Below are positions 11,021-22,353 of a DNA stretch of 64,000 bases, in pieces (position 1 is the stretch's first letter; each line of letters starts with the position of its first letter). The notes beneath the pieces are model-generated. The model worked only from the letters and a program-made list of their open reading frames with translations. It was not told the origin of the DNA and did no database searches. Made by a program: the position numbers and the translations under genes. The stretch lies in contig SGPL01000028.1 of assembly GCA_004802705.1 (NCBI GenBank), positions 1 to 64,000 on the forward strand, given 5' to 3'. The stretch is from Bondarzewia mesenterica (taxonomy: Eukaryota > Basidiomycota > Agaricomycetes > Russulales > Bondarzewiaceae).

Positions 11021-12621
11021 GACAGTGTCCTGAGCGGCGGACGTGTTTGAGTAATTGTATAAAAATCTCGAGACTGGGTGGTTCGTCGTGTTTGTATTTT
11101 CCGCCGGTAGGCTTTCTGTCGCTGTGTGTTACCAATGATATTCATCGCATCCGCACCAAGAACGTCGCGCTCGCAAGCCTTCAATCGCGTCTGTCTCACC
11201 TATATCATGCTGATGGATGCATGGGGTTAATGACTTTATAGAAGGATTGCGGTGGACGGACATGAGCCCTCTTTGACGCGCCCTTGAACGTCTGCACGAT
11301 CATCTACATTTCTGTTTCTTGTCCAATCAATTGAACAACACAGAAAACAAATTCCTCACACATCGTGTTTTAGAGATCACTATGAAAGATAGAGCTCAAT
11401 AGAATTTCTTAATTGTTTCCCTCTTGGCGAAAGCACTCAATGCAACACATCGTGATGCGTGACAAGCCAATTTCTTGCAACAGAAATTTCACATCATGGA
11501 AAAACAAAACTCATTTATCAATTTATCAAATAAAATTAAGGTTAGGGTTAGAAACCCAAACCGACATAAAAAAAAGATGGCCCACCCAGCCAAGAAGGCC
11601 GAAGTGGGACAGGCAAATATTGAGACAGTGCATGCACACGAGGCACATACAAACCACAGGGTCCCCCTGGGGACAGGGTCGCCGTGCTATGGGAGGCCCC
11701 CATGGCCCACGAACTCAGGTACGTGAAGGAGCCAGTGCCGTCAAGGTAAGTATGAGGAGACAAAGATGCAAGAGGCGAGGTTTATATATGGTCGCAGAAA
11801 GCGCACGGACCATTTAGGGCAGGTTGATGTCACCGCGCGAGTTCCAAGTGCTGCTCGCGTCACGGAGATCGTTTGATCTCCGATCGCGAGGAAGGAATCG
11901 ACAATCTTCCACAGCTTGGGGCAGAACCTGGCAGAACCTGGCAGAACACGATAAATCAGCGTTAAGGAACGTCTGCGTACTTGATCCATTTGTTCTGTTT
12001 CGATCGCGTTCCTTTCTCGTTTGCAATTCAACCAGATGCCATATACTTGCCCGAAACAACATAAATTAGGACCAACAGAGTACCTCTTGAACGAAACCTA
12101 TAATCACATTCGTACAAAGTACAGTATAGGTAGTAATCATCGACATCTGCGAGGAGCAAAGGGTGGGCGGGCTAGCTAACAAGAATAGTACAAAACTTTG
12201 CCATGGTGCAAGTGTCAAAATCTGATATCGAGCTCACGTCGGGATTCGACGCCGCTTCTGCTTGTATGTGTACATATACGATACGGTATGACTCGGAGGA
12301 GGAAAAAAAGGAGACAGGAAATCGCAAGATAACAATGTCCCAAAGCCGTATCGCAAGCGCGCAAGAGGGTGATATTATCGCGCTTGTCAAATGTGTCGAG
12401 TGGGGAAAGGGAAAGAGAGGAGAAAAAATTTGCATGCGATGTGATGTTGCATTGAATAGGGAGTGGGCGTGATGAAGGAAAACAGAAAGCAGACGAGGGC
12501 GATATATTGAGCCGAGGCCATCTGCTGCAAAAGCTGGACCGTCGTCGTCCTCGTGCAACAACGGATAGGTGGGCATCCACCCGGAGGGGCCACGAGAAGA
12601 TAGAATATTGGTGACGAGGGT
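11021..12621. other. 1.6-kb intergenic region with small repeats
   Basis: This is the longest gene-free stretch in the core, between the 3' ends of smg and the minus-strand kinase gene. I see no supported exon. It contains two TTAGGG-like units at 11541-11551, GC-rich inverted repeats near 11660-11705 (GTCCCC with GGGGAC, and a GGGAGGCCCCC segment), and a perfect 10-bp tandem repeat at 11921-11948. Open frames here are short, overlapping and not protein-like. A non-coding RNA is possible but has no direct support. Confidence 0.5.
11921..11948. repeat. 10-bp direct tandem repeat, nearly three copies
   Basis: The unit GCAGAACCTG occurs twice exactly and continues into a third copy whose last bases differ. 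It lies in the gene-free interval downstream of smg and has no evident role. Confidence 0.7.
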
Positions 12622-15010
12622 TCACATCCGCATAGGACTCTGCGGTGCTTCGATCGTGCCCACTTCCACATTGACGTTCTTCCCTCGCCGGTTCCTTCGC
12701 TCCAATAGCGTCGCCCCATCAATACTGAGCTCAAAGCCAGCCACGTTTTTTCGTCTAGGTGCATCGCGTTGACCTGCCCGTCCATCATAGGCCTCCCTTG
12801 ATGGTCCATGGTCTTGCCGCGGATTTCCATGATCGTCCGAGACATCCGGATCATCCTCGTCGTCTTCATTCAGACCACCAAGGAACCCGGCCATGCCAGC
12901 ACCGCCGCGTCCTTTGTATGCACGCCGCCGAGCGCCCTCTTCTTCCATCCGATGCACGGCATACGTAATGTCGAACGCCTCCTTCAGCGATGCCATACCA
13001 GGAGAACGGCCGTCGCGGCCGCCTCTGGCAGAGTGCAAGAGGGGGGAATCCATTGGCGCCATGGTCCTAGGTGTGGGTGGCGGCGGAGGAGCGGGTGCAG
13101 CGTTGCACCATGGGTGTGCGAGGAACTCGTCGATAGTGTACCGCTGTGCCGGATCGATGCAGAGGAGGTGCGTGATCAAATCCTTTGCTGTGAGGGAGAT
13201 CAAAAACGAACAAATGCGCAAAGAATAAACAGCGATTACCTGAAACGCTGATGTCGTCCCACCAAGGGCTCAAGAAGGAATAATATCCGCGTGCCACCTT
13301 CTCCGTGAGCACATTGATGCTCTCGTCATAGAACGGTGGAAATCCGCAAAGGAGCGTGTACAAAACGCATCCCGTGGCCCACATATCGACGCTCTTCGAA
13401 TACCGCTCGTCCTTGACAATCTCGGGCGCAGTATAACCGACGGTTCCGCAAGGCGTCATCGTCTCTTCATTCCATACAACCTTGGACAGTCCAAAATCTG
13501 CGATTTTGACGCGGCCGATCCCGCCACCGCCGATGCCAGGTATAAACTCACCCTCATCTTCCTTGTCCTCGTCGTACTGCCGTTGGACGGGGTGCTTGGA
13601 AGCAATGATCGGTATACGCTCGAAAAGCAAATTTTCTGGTTTGATGTCACTGAAACAACATCAGCGGAAGTTACATGTAAAAGCGAAGTAGACAGACCGA
13701 TGGACAACACCCCGCTCTTCGTGAAGATACCGTATGCCGTGCGCGACTTGAAGAATGACGTGTCTCGCGAGATTTTCGCTGAAGTATGTGAGCTTGACGA
13801 TCTGATGGAATAGTTCTCCACCCTCCAATACTAAATGACGGTTGGATTTTCAACTCAATCCGTCGGACGGCGAACAGTAGCGATTTCTCACGTTCTAAGA
13901 CCAAAAAATAGTGTTCGGCATTCTCGGAGAAGGAGAGGAGTTTGACAATGGATGGGTGGCTGATGGTCCGCATAATCTGTACCTCTGCAAGCAAACAACA
14001 AACATTTTGTCACGAAACAAACGGGCAAGAACGCGAGTACGCTCTACCTTTAAGAATATTTGCGCGCTACGAACCGAGGAAAAGTTAGACAACGATGGTG
14101 GACGGCAATTGGACTTGAATTGGAAAGAGAATGTGGTGTAAAGGACGCGGACTGCACCTCTGTTACGCGCGGCTTCTTCTTAAACTGAGGATTCAAGTGC
14201 TTGTCACCGGCCTACAAGGACGGGTACAGAGAGGCAAAGAAGACGCCGCACGTAAAGGGCTAGTGTCAGTGCGGGGAAGGGGGAAAGGGAACAGAAAAAA
14301 AAGTCGCAGAAAAATACACTGACCTGGGATGTGGTGAGCTCATACTTGCGGACGACTTTGACTAAGAAGGAGGCGTGGACGTAAGCGGAAAGAACGCAAG
14401 AAGGTTGCCGAAAAAAGAACGGACCAGCGACTTTCTTTCCCGAGGTGAGGTCAACGGCTTTGTACACGTTTGAAAAGGCACCGCTGTTCAACAAAGATCG
14501 CGGTCAGATCTGGAAAATCAGGGGGAGAGGGGGAGTTAAAATTGAGAAGGATGCGACTCACTCTCCCATCTTGTCAATGAGCTTGAAGCGCTCGAGGCCC
14601 TTGTACTGGGGCATTCTGCCCTTGGCTTCCCGCTCTTCTTGCACGATCATCTCTACCTCGCGCGTGTACTGTTGCGCGCCGGGGCCTTTTTCCTTGGGTT
14701 GTTGTGGTTGTTGTTGTGAGGCGGGCTGTTGCTGATGCTGTTGGTCACGGTGGTGGCGGCGCTCATGGTGACGAGGCTGTGCTTGTTGTTGATTTCGCTG
14801 GTGGCTCCTCTGTGAGCCATCTGGCGGCTGCTGATTGCTGGCGACGGCGGATGAAGCAGAAAAATCAGCCTCCTTGTTATTATGGCCTTTGCCATGTCTA
14901 ATGAGATCTAGAAACGAGAAGGATTGGTCGGACACCAAGGCATCGAAGAGAAGGAAGAAAAAAAAGAATATACTCTTAAAAGCGTCGACGACAGCGACAC
15001 CGGGAGGCAT
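12622..15010 (-). CDS. srk1: Srk1/Rck2-like MAPK-activated protein kinase
   Basis: A CaMK-group kinase most like fission yeast Srk1 and budding yeast Rck2, which act under the stress-activated MAP kinase. The N terminus (MPPGVAVVDAFK, then spliced to NLIRHGKGHNNKE) leads into a Gln/His-rich disordered region. The kinase domain follows: FKLIDKMGE with GAFSNVYKAVDLTSGKKV, KVVRKYEL, VHRDIKPENLLF, an insert, VKIADFGLSKV, CGTVGYTAPEIV and SVDMWATGCVLYTLLCGFPP. The C-terminal tail contains FELSIDGATLLERRNRRGK, a basic hydrophobic motif of the kind used for MAPK docking. At least six introns interrupt the gene. Two CRE sites lie about 130-155 bp upstream of the start, in line with Atf1 control of srk1 in fission yeast. 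Confidence 0.88.
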
Positions 15011-15137
15011 GGTGGATGATGGAAAGAGGAAAGGGAGAGCTAGAAGGGGCAAGTGGGAAAACTAGCGGAGGATATGAGACGAAACGGACGGTTCCTGAAC
15101 ACTTTCTAAAAGATGCAAGCTCAGCCGTTTTTCGCTC

Positions 15138-15164
15138 TGACGTCACCGTAAATGTGTACGTCAT
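15138..15164. promoter_or_regulatory. CRE (ATF/CREB) site and half-site upstream of the Srk1-like kinase
   Basis: A perfect palindromic CRE, TGACGTCA, lies at 15138-15145, 128 bp upstream of the kinase start codon. A second site, TACGTCAT, lies at 15157-15164. In fission yeast, srk1 transcription depends on the bZIP factor Atf1 below the Sty1 MAP kinase, so a conserved loop is plausible. The assignment is by sequence only. Confidence 0.5.
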
Positions 15165-15430
15165 CCAACCTTGCCAGTATAGCGGAGCTGGCCAATCAAA
15201 TCACGCTTCACGCTTCGCTCCAGCCTCGACCACAAGCTCCCAAACTTACTGAATGAGTCCTGCTCGAAAATAGAAAACAATATTTACGCGATTGGGATCC
15301 ATACAGTACTCGTTGCACCCAAACAATCATATAGAACGGTATCAACGCACCGCTATAGTCCAGAACCACCTCACCGGCTCCATCCATATTTCGAGAAAAA
15401 CAAACCAGGCCTTACGCCAAACTCCTCAGC

Positions 15431-17718
15431 TCATCTCTCCGCCCCTTCCCCACCCCGCTCACTAGGCGTACCATCCGCCCGCTGCACCGATCTTCGCCCG
15501 ATTTCTTCACCGAACATGCTAACCGTCCGTCGCCGTCCAATCATCGAGTCGGGTGTCCCCTGCTGCTGTGACTGATGCCCACGCTCGACATCGAGCCACG
15601 AGCCGACCGGAGAATCCTCTCGCGGGGGCGTATGCACGAGCAACAAACGCTGAGGAGCGATCGCGACATGAACAATGCATAAGCATTTGATTGTGTATGT
15701 TTCAGAGGTGAAGAATGAAATCAGATGAGCGAACGCATGACGCGCTCAGATGATGTTAGAAGACGTACCTGAGCGGGCGAGATACCCACCAAACTCAGCG
15801 TGCTTTGCCTCGGCCTCACCACCGCCACGTTCTTCACCGCTCCATCCGACGTCACCACGCCTTTGGGTCTCCCCACCACGGCCAAGCTGACGGCGCCCCC
15901 ATCGGTACCTACGTTCTCTGCTCGATTCTCCCGTGGCGTCGGCGANGGCGACGGCGAAGACGGGCCCCACGCGATAATCCACACGCCCGCGAACGTCGCG
16001 CCACAGCCGTACAGGAACGTCACGAACTGATGGAATTTGGCACGTCGGAAGTCGCTGTAGAGGATCGCCGATCCCAGGATGGCGGAGAGATTGAAGAGGA
16101 CGAATTGTACCGGAATGACGACCTGTGGCCCAAAATAATAGTTGAGCGAAATTCGCCGGCAAGAATGCTAAATGTTCACGTACTTTGCTATCATACCGCA
16201 TGAGAGCGCGATTAAGGTATTTGATCTGGCCTACACCAGTACCGATGAGGACCTGACCGCATTGTCAATGCTGCAACTTGGCGAAAAAATATTCGCGAGA
16301 CACACCAATATAATGGGATAAGTAATCCATTCCGTGAACATCTCTATCCATTCCATCGTAAGAAGTGTAGAGACGCCCTTCGTCGCAAGCACGGTGAAAC
16401 CGCCTGCAACCGCAAGCCGAAATCAACATCATCACACACACTGCCCCGCCCTCGCCCTTCCAAGCACGCGAGGACGCAGGCAACCGAATGCGACACACCG
16501 AAAAGTGCACACAGCCCGACGTCCACAAGGACCCATTCTCTGCGCTCTGATAATCCTGCTAGGACGATGGCACCGACGATATATACGATGGAGTACACAG
16601 CGAATATGCGCTGGGTTATGGCCTGTATGAGCCCCGAGGGAGAAAGGCGCGTGTCGGAGGTATTTGAGGAGAGCACGACAGTGATGGCACCAATAATGGC
16701 GACCGTGATGCCAACGAAATCTCGCTGCGAAAATACATGAGGATTGCTTCAAGAAGGGAGGAAGAGGCACAGACCTTACGAAAGCGTTCTCCGAGCAGAA
16801 GAGGCGCAAACAAACAATTCGCGATGAGCGCAAACTGATCATACCACAAGTTAGCATACGTTGAACGGTATGCCTTAACATGCAAGATGCGAAGAACGCA
16901 CAGTGCCTAGAGGTGCGACGACAGATGCCGGCGCGAAAGCGTACGAGATGAAATTACCCAGCTCTCCGACGTTCATTAACAGAAAACCAAACCACCTACA
17001 TGATAATGCGTTGTCAGTAGGGAAAAGAGGTCGAATCCAAGAGCACGCACCATAATTTTGACTTAAGATAATCCGTCTCATGTACCTCCTCGTTCCCCGA
17101 CACATTTCTGTCATGAGCATTTCCTTTAATTCCATCCGAGTCATCACCTCTACTGCTCTTCTTCCCGTTCTGCCCATCCAGATTATTTCGAGTCCCCGTA
17201 CCAAGCACACCCGTCTCCCATCTCAACATCGCACCGATGGCCTTCCTCCTCTTCGCCTTTGCCCTCCCTTTGCGCGTATCAACTTCGAGCGGCATATCTT
17301 CGATAATCGTACCATACGTCCGAGGCGTGACCGGGGTCGTATTCCCAGTGGACAACGGCGAAGTCGAAGGCGCAGCGATAGGAATGAGCAGATCCGTCTC
17401 CTCTCCGTCTCCATCCCCGCTCATACTCTCCACCCGCATCCTCACATCGTCCATCTCCGTACTTCCATCCACACTCTCCCCATCCCCTTCCCCCGCCCCA
17501 TCGCTCCCCTCCCCATCGTCCTCGTCGTAGTCCACTCCCACCTTGCCCGCCCTCTCCTTCTCCAACCTCCGATGCGCCAGCTTCTGCAGGTTAAGTGCCA
17601 AGCTGATGAGCACGTTCCCCGCTATGGCAACGCTGATGCCCACAGCGCTCGTGCTGGACAATTGTGGCCACTCAATATCCTCGATGCCTCCGGGAGTCGG
17701 GAACGCGAGGCTGGGCAT
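15431..17718 (-). CDS. NIPA-family magnesium transporter
   Basis: A multi-pass membrane protein of the NIPA/DUF803 family, Mg2+ transporters within the drug/metabolite transporter superfamily. TM1 is seen as VGISVAIAGNVLISLALNLQ, followed by a long acidic cytosolic loop (about residues 50-215), then WFGFLLMNVGELGNFISYAF and APASVVAPLGTV, which are hallmark blocks. Further membrane segments follow (FALIANCLFAPLLLGERFRK; DFVGITVAIIGAITVVLSS; YSIVYIVGAIVLAGL; YPIILVLIGTGVGQIKYLN; VIPVQFVLFNLSAILGSAIL; FVTFLYGCGATFAGVWIIAW). The hydrophilic tail ends at 15431 after a final intron. Several short introns split it. One N falls in the tail. It shares a promoter of about 295 bp with SEC12. Confidence 0.85.
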
Positions 17719-18013
17719 CGTGCAGTATGGACGTTTGAATTCAACCCTGGATCGGATGAAAGGGGAAATATCCTAGAGGCGAGATGGGCAAGCCAGGTTG
17801 GTGCTGGTGATAAGAGAAGAGAAAAAGGAAAGGCGGTGTGCAAGGCCTCAATATTGCGTCGACGTCCACTTGCCAGTCAGGTCAAAGTCAGGTCCAAGTT
17901 ATGCTTCACCAGCATGTTTTCCCACGGTATGCTCTCGTTGTCTTTGCTCATATCGCTCTTCCATCCTACTTCGAAACATTCAGCGCTGGTCTGCTGAACC
18001 AGGTTGAATCAAC
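17719..18013. promoter_or_regulatory. Divergent promoter of NIPA transporter and SEC12
   Basis: This 295-bp interval separates the start codons of two genes on opposite strands and must contain both promoters. I see no clear consensus element beyond pyrimidine-rich stretches near 17930-17975 ahead of SEC12. Confidence 0.45.
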
Positions 18014-19856
18014 ATGCGCGCCAGACACGTTGCCCACGGCGTGCCCTCCTTCCCCGTCTACTCCTCTGCCTTTCTCTCGCCTTCCGAGCTCATCCTCGGC
18101 GGAGGAGGGGGCTCGTCCAAGAGCGGCATCAAGAACAAACTGGTACGTGTCCATCGACTGACATTCTGAGCGAGACGCTGACGTTTGAGTTTGTGTGGGA
18201 TCTGGAATTCTAGAGATTGTACCGCGTCGATGAGTTCCTGTCGATGAAGCTCGTAGATGAGCTGGAGCTCGAGAGCGGCGAAGACGCACCCATGAGCATG
18301 GCCGTAGACCCCGTGGTGCGTGACTGCGTGAACCCTCACTGAACGGCACGGTCATCTGAGCAGATGCATGTGTGATCGAAACAGACGAGACGGCTGGTGT
18401 GCGGCATCAACAGCACGGCTGAGTTGATGGAGAAAGGGGATAACCAGAATTGTCGTGTGTACGATGTCGACGCGAACAAGTGCGCGCTCTTTCATGCTTT
18501 CCTCGTGTTGCACTCTCAGTCTTTCTGACGGGTCGGGGCTTGCAGAATCAATCTCCTGACCACGTATGGAACACTCAACTCAGATGACCCTGAAGATTAC
18601 CAGGTCAGCTCCCATAAGTTGTAGCGCGCATGCGGTAGGGGGCACGCGTCCTGACTCCCCACGTTTCTCTTTCTTAGCGAGTGACGACAATATCTCCTGA
18701 TGGTGACTACCTAGCCGTAGCAGGTACGCACGACGTAAGCCACGCACACACACCCTTCTTTTCACAATACCAACAAACCCACACAGCTCTCCATCCTCCA
18801 TCTCTCCACTCTCGCACCCGCAGCCACGTGCACCGAGAAAGATGAGATCTACGATGTCGCGTTCGGCTCCTCGACCGTACGCTTTCGCCCCGGCTGATAC
18901 CACTACGCCGTTGGCTGATAGACTTGCCTTGCAGGTCGTCGTCGCGACAACAGCCAACCTCCAAATCTATTCATTATCGCAAAGCACGGAGTCAGATGAG
19001 AAGGGGAAACAGAAACAAACGGGGACCGCACCGGTGAAGCTCAAGTCGCTCCGCTCCGTCGGTCGCCCAAAGCTTCCCGGCGATGAGACGCAGGGTGCGT
19101 TTCGTGCCGCTCGGTGAGTCTCCCAACCCTATATACCTGCCCTCAAAAGGTCGTTGACTGATGTATGAATCTGTGTTGGACAATAGGTTTCATCCCTATG
19201 ACGAAAAGATCTTGTATACCGTGGTCAACACGAGCCCGCAGAGAAGCAGGGGTGCCAAGTCCGCACCCCGACGGGCGTACGTCGTGAAATGGAACACCGA
19301 GACGTGGAAGGTGGATAAGGTGAAGAAGGTCGGGGACAAGGGTGTCACGTCGTTCGACGTCAGGTTCGTCTTTCCTCCGCATCGCCTGTCGCAGAAGTAG
19401 GAACACTCAACGGGGTCATGTGTTCCAGCCCGAATGGAAAATGGGTAGCATATGGGTCGTCAGATTACACGATCGGGCTGTTGGATGCATATACGCTCGC
19501 GGTACGTCTTTTTAAACAGCTAGTGCGCGTCGTTACCGAACTGCCGTCATTTCCCTTTCGCAGCCGCTGTTGTCGATCTTGAAATCCCACGAGTTCCCGT
19601 CGACGACGCTGCGATTCAACCCAACGTCAAGGTTGCTCATCTCTGGAAGTGCGGACAACACAGTGAGGATGATCGCCATACCCGAATCGCTTGGCGATAG
19701 CAGTAAGTCTTCCCGGTCCTGTATCTCTAGGCGAGCATATATTCACACATCGTCTCCTTGTGACCAGCGTGGGGCACGTACTTCATCCTGCTCATGGCGG
19801 TCTTCATTATACTGTTCGCTTTGGCCGTTCAGCTCATCGTTTCTGGCGCCATCTGA
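18014..19856 (+). CDS. sec12: Sec12-like Sar1 guanine nucleotide exchange factor
   Basis: The protein resembles Sec12/PREB, the ER-membrane WD40 protein that loads GTP on Sar1 to start COPII vesicle budding. It begins MRARHVAHGVPSFPVYSSAF, followed by LILGGGGGSSKSGIKNKLRL; the glycine-rich loop after the first strand corresponds to the K-loop region that binds Sar1 and potassium in the yeast protein. WD-like blades follow, including RVTTISPDGDYLAVAGTHD, TSFDVSPNGKWVAYGSSDYT and RFNPTSRLLISGSADNTVRM. The C terminus is a single membrane anchor, FILLMAVFIILFALAVQLIV, ending in TGA at 19854-19856. About eight introns of 50-70 nt are used. Confidence 0.88.
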
Positions 19857-20068
19857 GCCGCAGGGTTATACATAGTCTTAGGATCACACGGACAGTTCGG
19901 ATTTCATCTCATGTTCATCTCATGCTTAGAAACAGACTGTACACTGCATATTCATGTCTAATTGTTGTAAATGTTCATCCCATCCGTGCGCGAGCAGCAA
20001 ATGTACCCAGTCCGTTTATTGATACAAGCATAGAATAATACACAGGACACGCAGGACCGAATGCAGAA

Positions 20069-20919
20069 CTAATCATAATCATCCTCTTCGACCAACTTGC
20101 GTTTGACGCCATTAGTCACAGTCTGACCGGGTGCAGGCACGGCGACCTCCTCCATCGGCTCGTCCGCACCGCTCTCCTCATCATCGCCGCCCGCAAAGAG
20201 CCCGTCATCCTCGTCGCTGCCCTCCTCGACCTCATTCGGCACGGCAGCGATGACCCGTTCCATGTTAACCATATCGACGTCCGAAGGCGTGTGCACGGCG
20301 CTGATAGGGCCCGCTAATGGTGCAGGGGCTGGGGGCTGCGAGGGCATGGGTATGGGCGCTAGCTCCATGTCTTCGTCCTCCTCGGACGCGGACTCTTCGA
20401 CCTCTTCGATTTCCTCGTCATACTGCTTCACGGCGGGTGGAGGTTTGTTGGGGATGATGTCAAAGTCCACTGCGGTGAGACATTCGTTGGGAGGTGGGAG
20501 GCGGAGCCCGAAGGTTTCGGGGACCGCGGGGAGGGGTTGGGCATTTGTTTGGGTCGCGAGGGAGAGGGTGTACTGGATAAGAAATTTGCGGCGGTGTCAA
20601 GACAAGACGGATGTTAGGGACGAAAAAGAAGTACCTCTTGAGGTACGCGACCGCCGAATTCCCAGCCTACGCGAGCCTGGACGGAGAGGACGACGTCGTC
20701 CATCTCGATTTTGTTTGGATGGCCCGCATGTTCGGCGTAGATGAGGGCGTCGGAGAGGACGTGGGAGGTGTAACGGTGGGAGAACTCCAAGAGCTGGTGC
20801 AGGACACCGGGCTGCGCGTCCTGGACAGTGGGAGTGGACGCGAGGAGGAGCGCGATTGCCCTGGCCGTTGGAGGGAGAGAGTCGGCGGTGGCGGAGGGGT
20901 TGCGGGACATGTCGGTCAC
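20069..20919 (-). CDS. taf9: TFIID/SAGA subunit TAF9
   Basis: The N-terminal half is a histone-fold domain of the TAF9 family: LPPTARAIALLLASTPTVQD, PGVLHQLLEFSHRYTSHVLS, DALIYAEHAGHPNKIEMDDV and VLSVQARVGWEF. TAF9 pairs with TAF6 in TFIID and SAGA. After the fold come RVPQEYTLSLATQTN, LPAVPETFGLRLPPPNECLT and a strongly acidic tail of more than 120 residues ending DDYD before TAG at 20069-20071. Either the ATG at 20917-20919 or the one at 20908-20910 may be used; the second fits the family better. Short introns interrupt the middle. It is divergent from ISU1, with about 200 bp between start codons. Confidence 0.9.
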
Positions 20920-20957
20920 GGCGTGTCACGGACGAGAGAAAGAGCCCACGGCCGAAC

Positions 20958-21017
20958 CCAATTGGACCGCCCTGATCCCAGCCAATCACGAGTCGAGCGC
21001 CACAGCACTCCGATTGG
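20958..21017. promoter_or_regulatory. CCAAT-box cluster in the TAF9/ISU1 divergent promoter
   Basis: Within the roughly 200-bp divergent promoter there is a palindrome CCAATTGG at 20958-20965, a CCAAT at 20982-20986 and an inverted CCAAT (ATTGG) at 21013-21017. CCAAT boxes bind the Hap2/3/5 complex, which in fungi works with HapX to repress iron-consuming genes when iron is short. ISU1 would be a natural target. The inference rests on motif and context only. Confidence 0.5.
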
Positions 21018-21118
21018 CTGGAGCACGTTGAAGCTCCGCCTGCCGGACCTGACGCAGCGGTCATGCAAACCGACCCACGGCATTCCGTTCTTCTCGCCTT
21101 TCCCTTTTCCCATCAACC

Positions 21119-21887
21119 ATGTTCCGCTCATCCCTCGCAAAATCCGTCCTCAATGCCGTCCCCCGCGCTTCTGCGGTCAACGCGCGTCCACTACTCGCTC
21201 GCGCATACCATGAAAAGGTTATCTCGCACTACGAGCGGCCCAGAAACGTACGTCAGAGTCTCGGCCCCAAAATCCCTATCTGATAACTTCATCTCCCTCG
21301 CTCACTCAACCATCCTCTACAACAGGTGGGCTCGCTCCCAAAGAACGACGCAGATGTCGGAACTGGCCTCGTCGGCGCACCAGCGTGAGTCTCTCTCGCT
21401 CTGTTGCCGTCGTCGTCGTCCCTCCGGTCGCTGACCAATCGTTTTCGCTTCAGATGCGGCGACGTGATGAAGCTGCAGATTCGTGTCGACGAGAGCGGCA
21501 TCATTTCAGATGTCAAGTTCAAGACATTCGGATGCGGCAGCGCCATCGCCTCCAGCTCGTACATGACCGAGCGCGTCAAGGGCCTCTCCCTCGAAGAGGC
21601 CGGCAAAATCAAGAACACCGAAATCGCCAAGGAGCTCGCCCTCCCACCCGTCAAGCTCCACTGTTCCAGTGCGTCTCTTTTTAATATATACCTTTTCTCC
21701 ACTTCTGAGTCGGTTGATGCTGATGCTTTCCCATGCAGTGCTCGCCGAGGACGCCATCCGCTCTGCCATTCGGGACTACCAATCCAAGCGCGCCAAGATG
21801 GCTGACCCCAAAAAGCAAGGCTTCATTGACGTCTCGCAGAGCGCAGTGACAGGCGAGACCATAGCTACCGCGCATCCGGGAGAGTAA
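21119..21887 (+). CDS. isu1: Mitochondrial iron-sulfur cluster scaffold Isu1
   Basis: This is the IscU/Isu1 scaffold on which [2Fe-2S] clusters are built in the mitochondrial matrix. The N terminus [20 protein letters not shown] is a basic, arginine- and serine-rich presequence. The mature part begins [16 protein letters not shown]. The three cluster-ligand cysteines are seen in [29 protein letters not shown] and LPPVKLHCS, and the Hsp70-recognition motif LPPVK is intact. Three introns split the coding sequence, the last dividing the Met codon after HCS. The protein ends ATAHPGE before TAA at 21885-21887. Confidence 0.95.
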
Positions 21888-22353
21888 TCGTCCCCGCTCC
21901 CGCCCGACACCCTTCCCATTGTCGTCCTTCTCGTTTTGCTATCGGAGTTTTGTAGTGTACGATACTTTTACCCCTTTTGCATTTACAGTTATATACTTCA
22001 CATGCATTCATAACATCGTTATACCTTTCAGAAACTGAGCATCAGCATCAACTATAGACCATTGTCTCGCTGAACCCAGTTTGGTGAACGACAAACTTGC
22101 TTAGCGGCGATTATAATGGACTCGGTCTTTGTTTTTGAACGATCCTGTGTAATTACTGTCAGACAAATAGCATCTCATAAGACGACGTACAGCGGCGAGT
22201 GTCAATTCGTCGCGTTGCACCGGTTTATGCGGGGATTAGGAGACTCGCAGCGGATGATAATTCGGCATGCATTCCGTGCATACATGACCAGAGCACCTAA
22301 CGTGAAATATATATAACGAACTGTACAGGTGTGAGAAAAGACACGACCGTCCA

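Noticed and set aside
11541..11551. Interstitial telomere repeat
   Set aside because: Only about two TTAGGG-like units are present, which is expected by chance in 64 kb and has no flanking degenerate copies.
17080..17997. 305-codon plus-strand open frame
   Set aside because: It is antisense to the NIPA transporter exons and its promoter and has low-complexity, Arg/Pro/His-rich content typical of a shadow frame.
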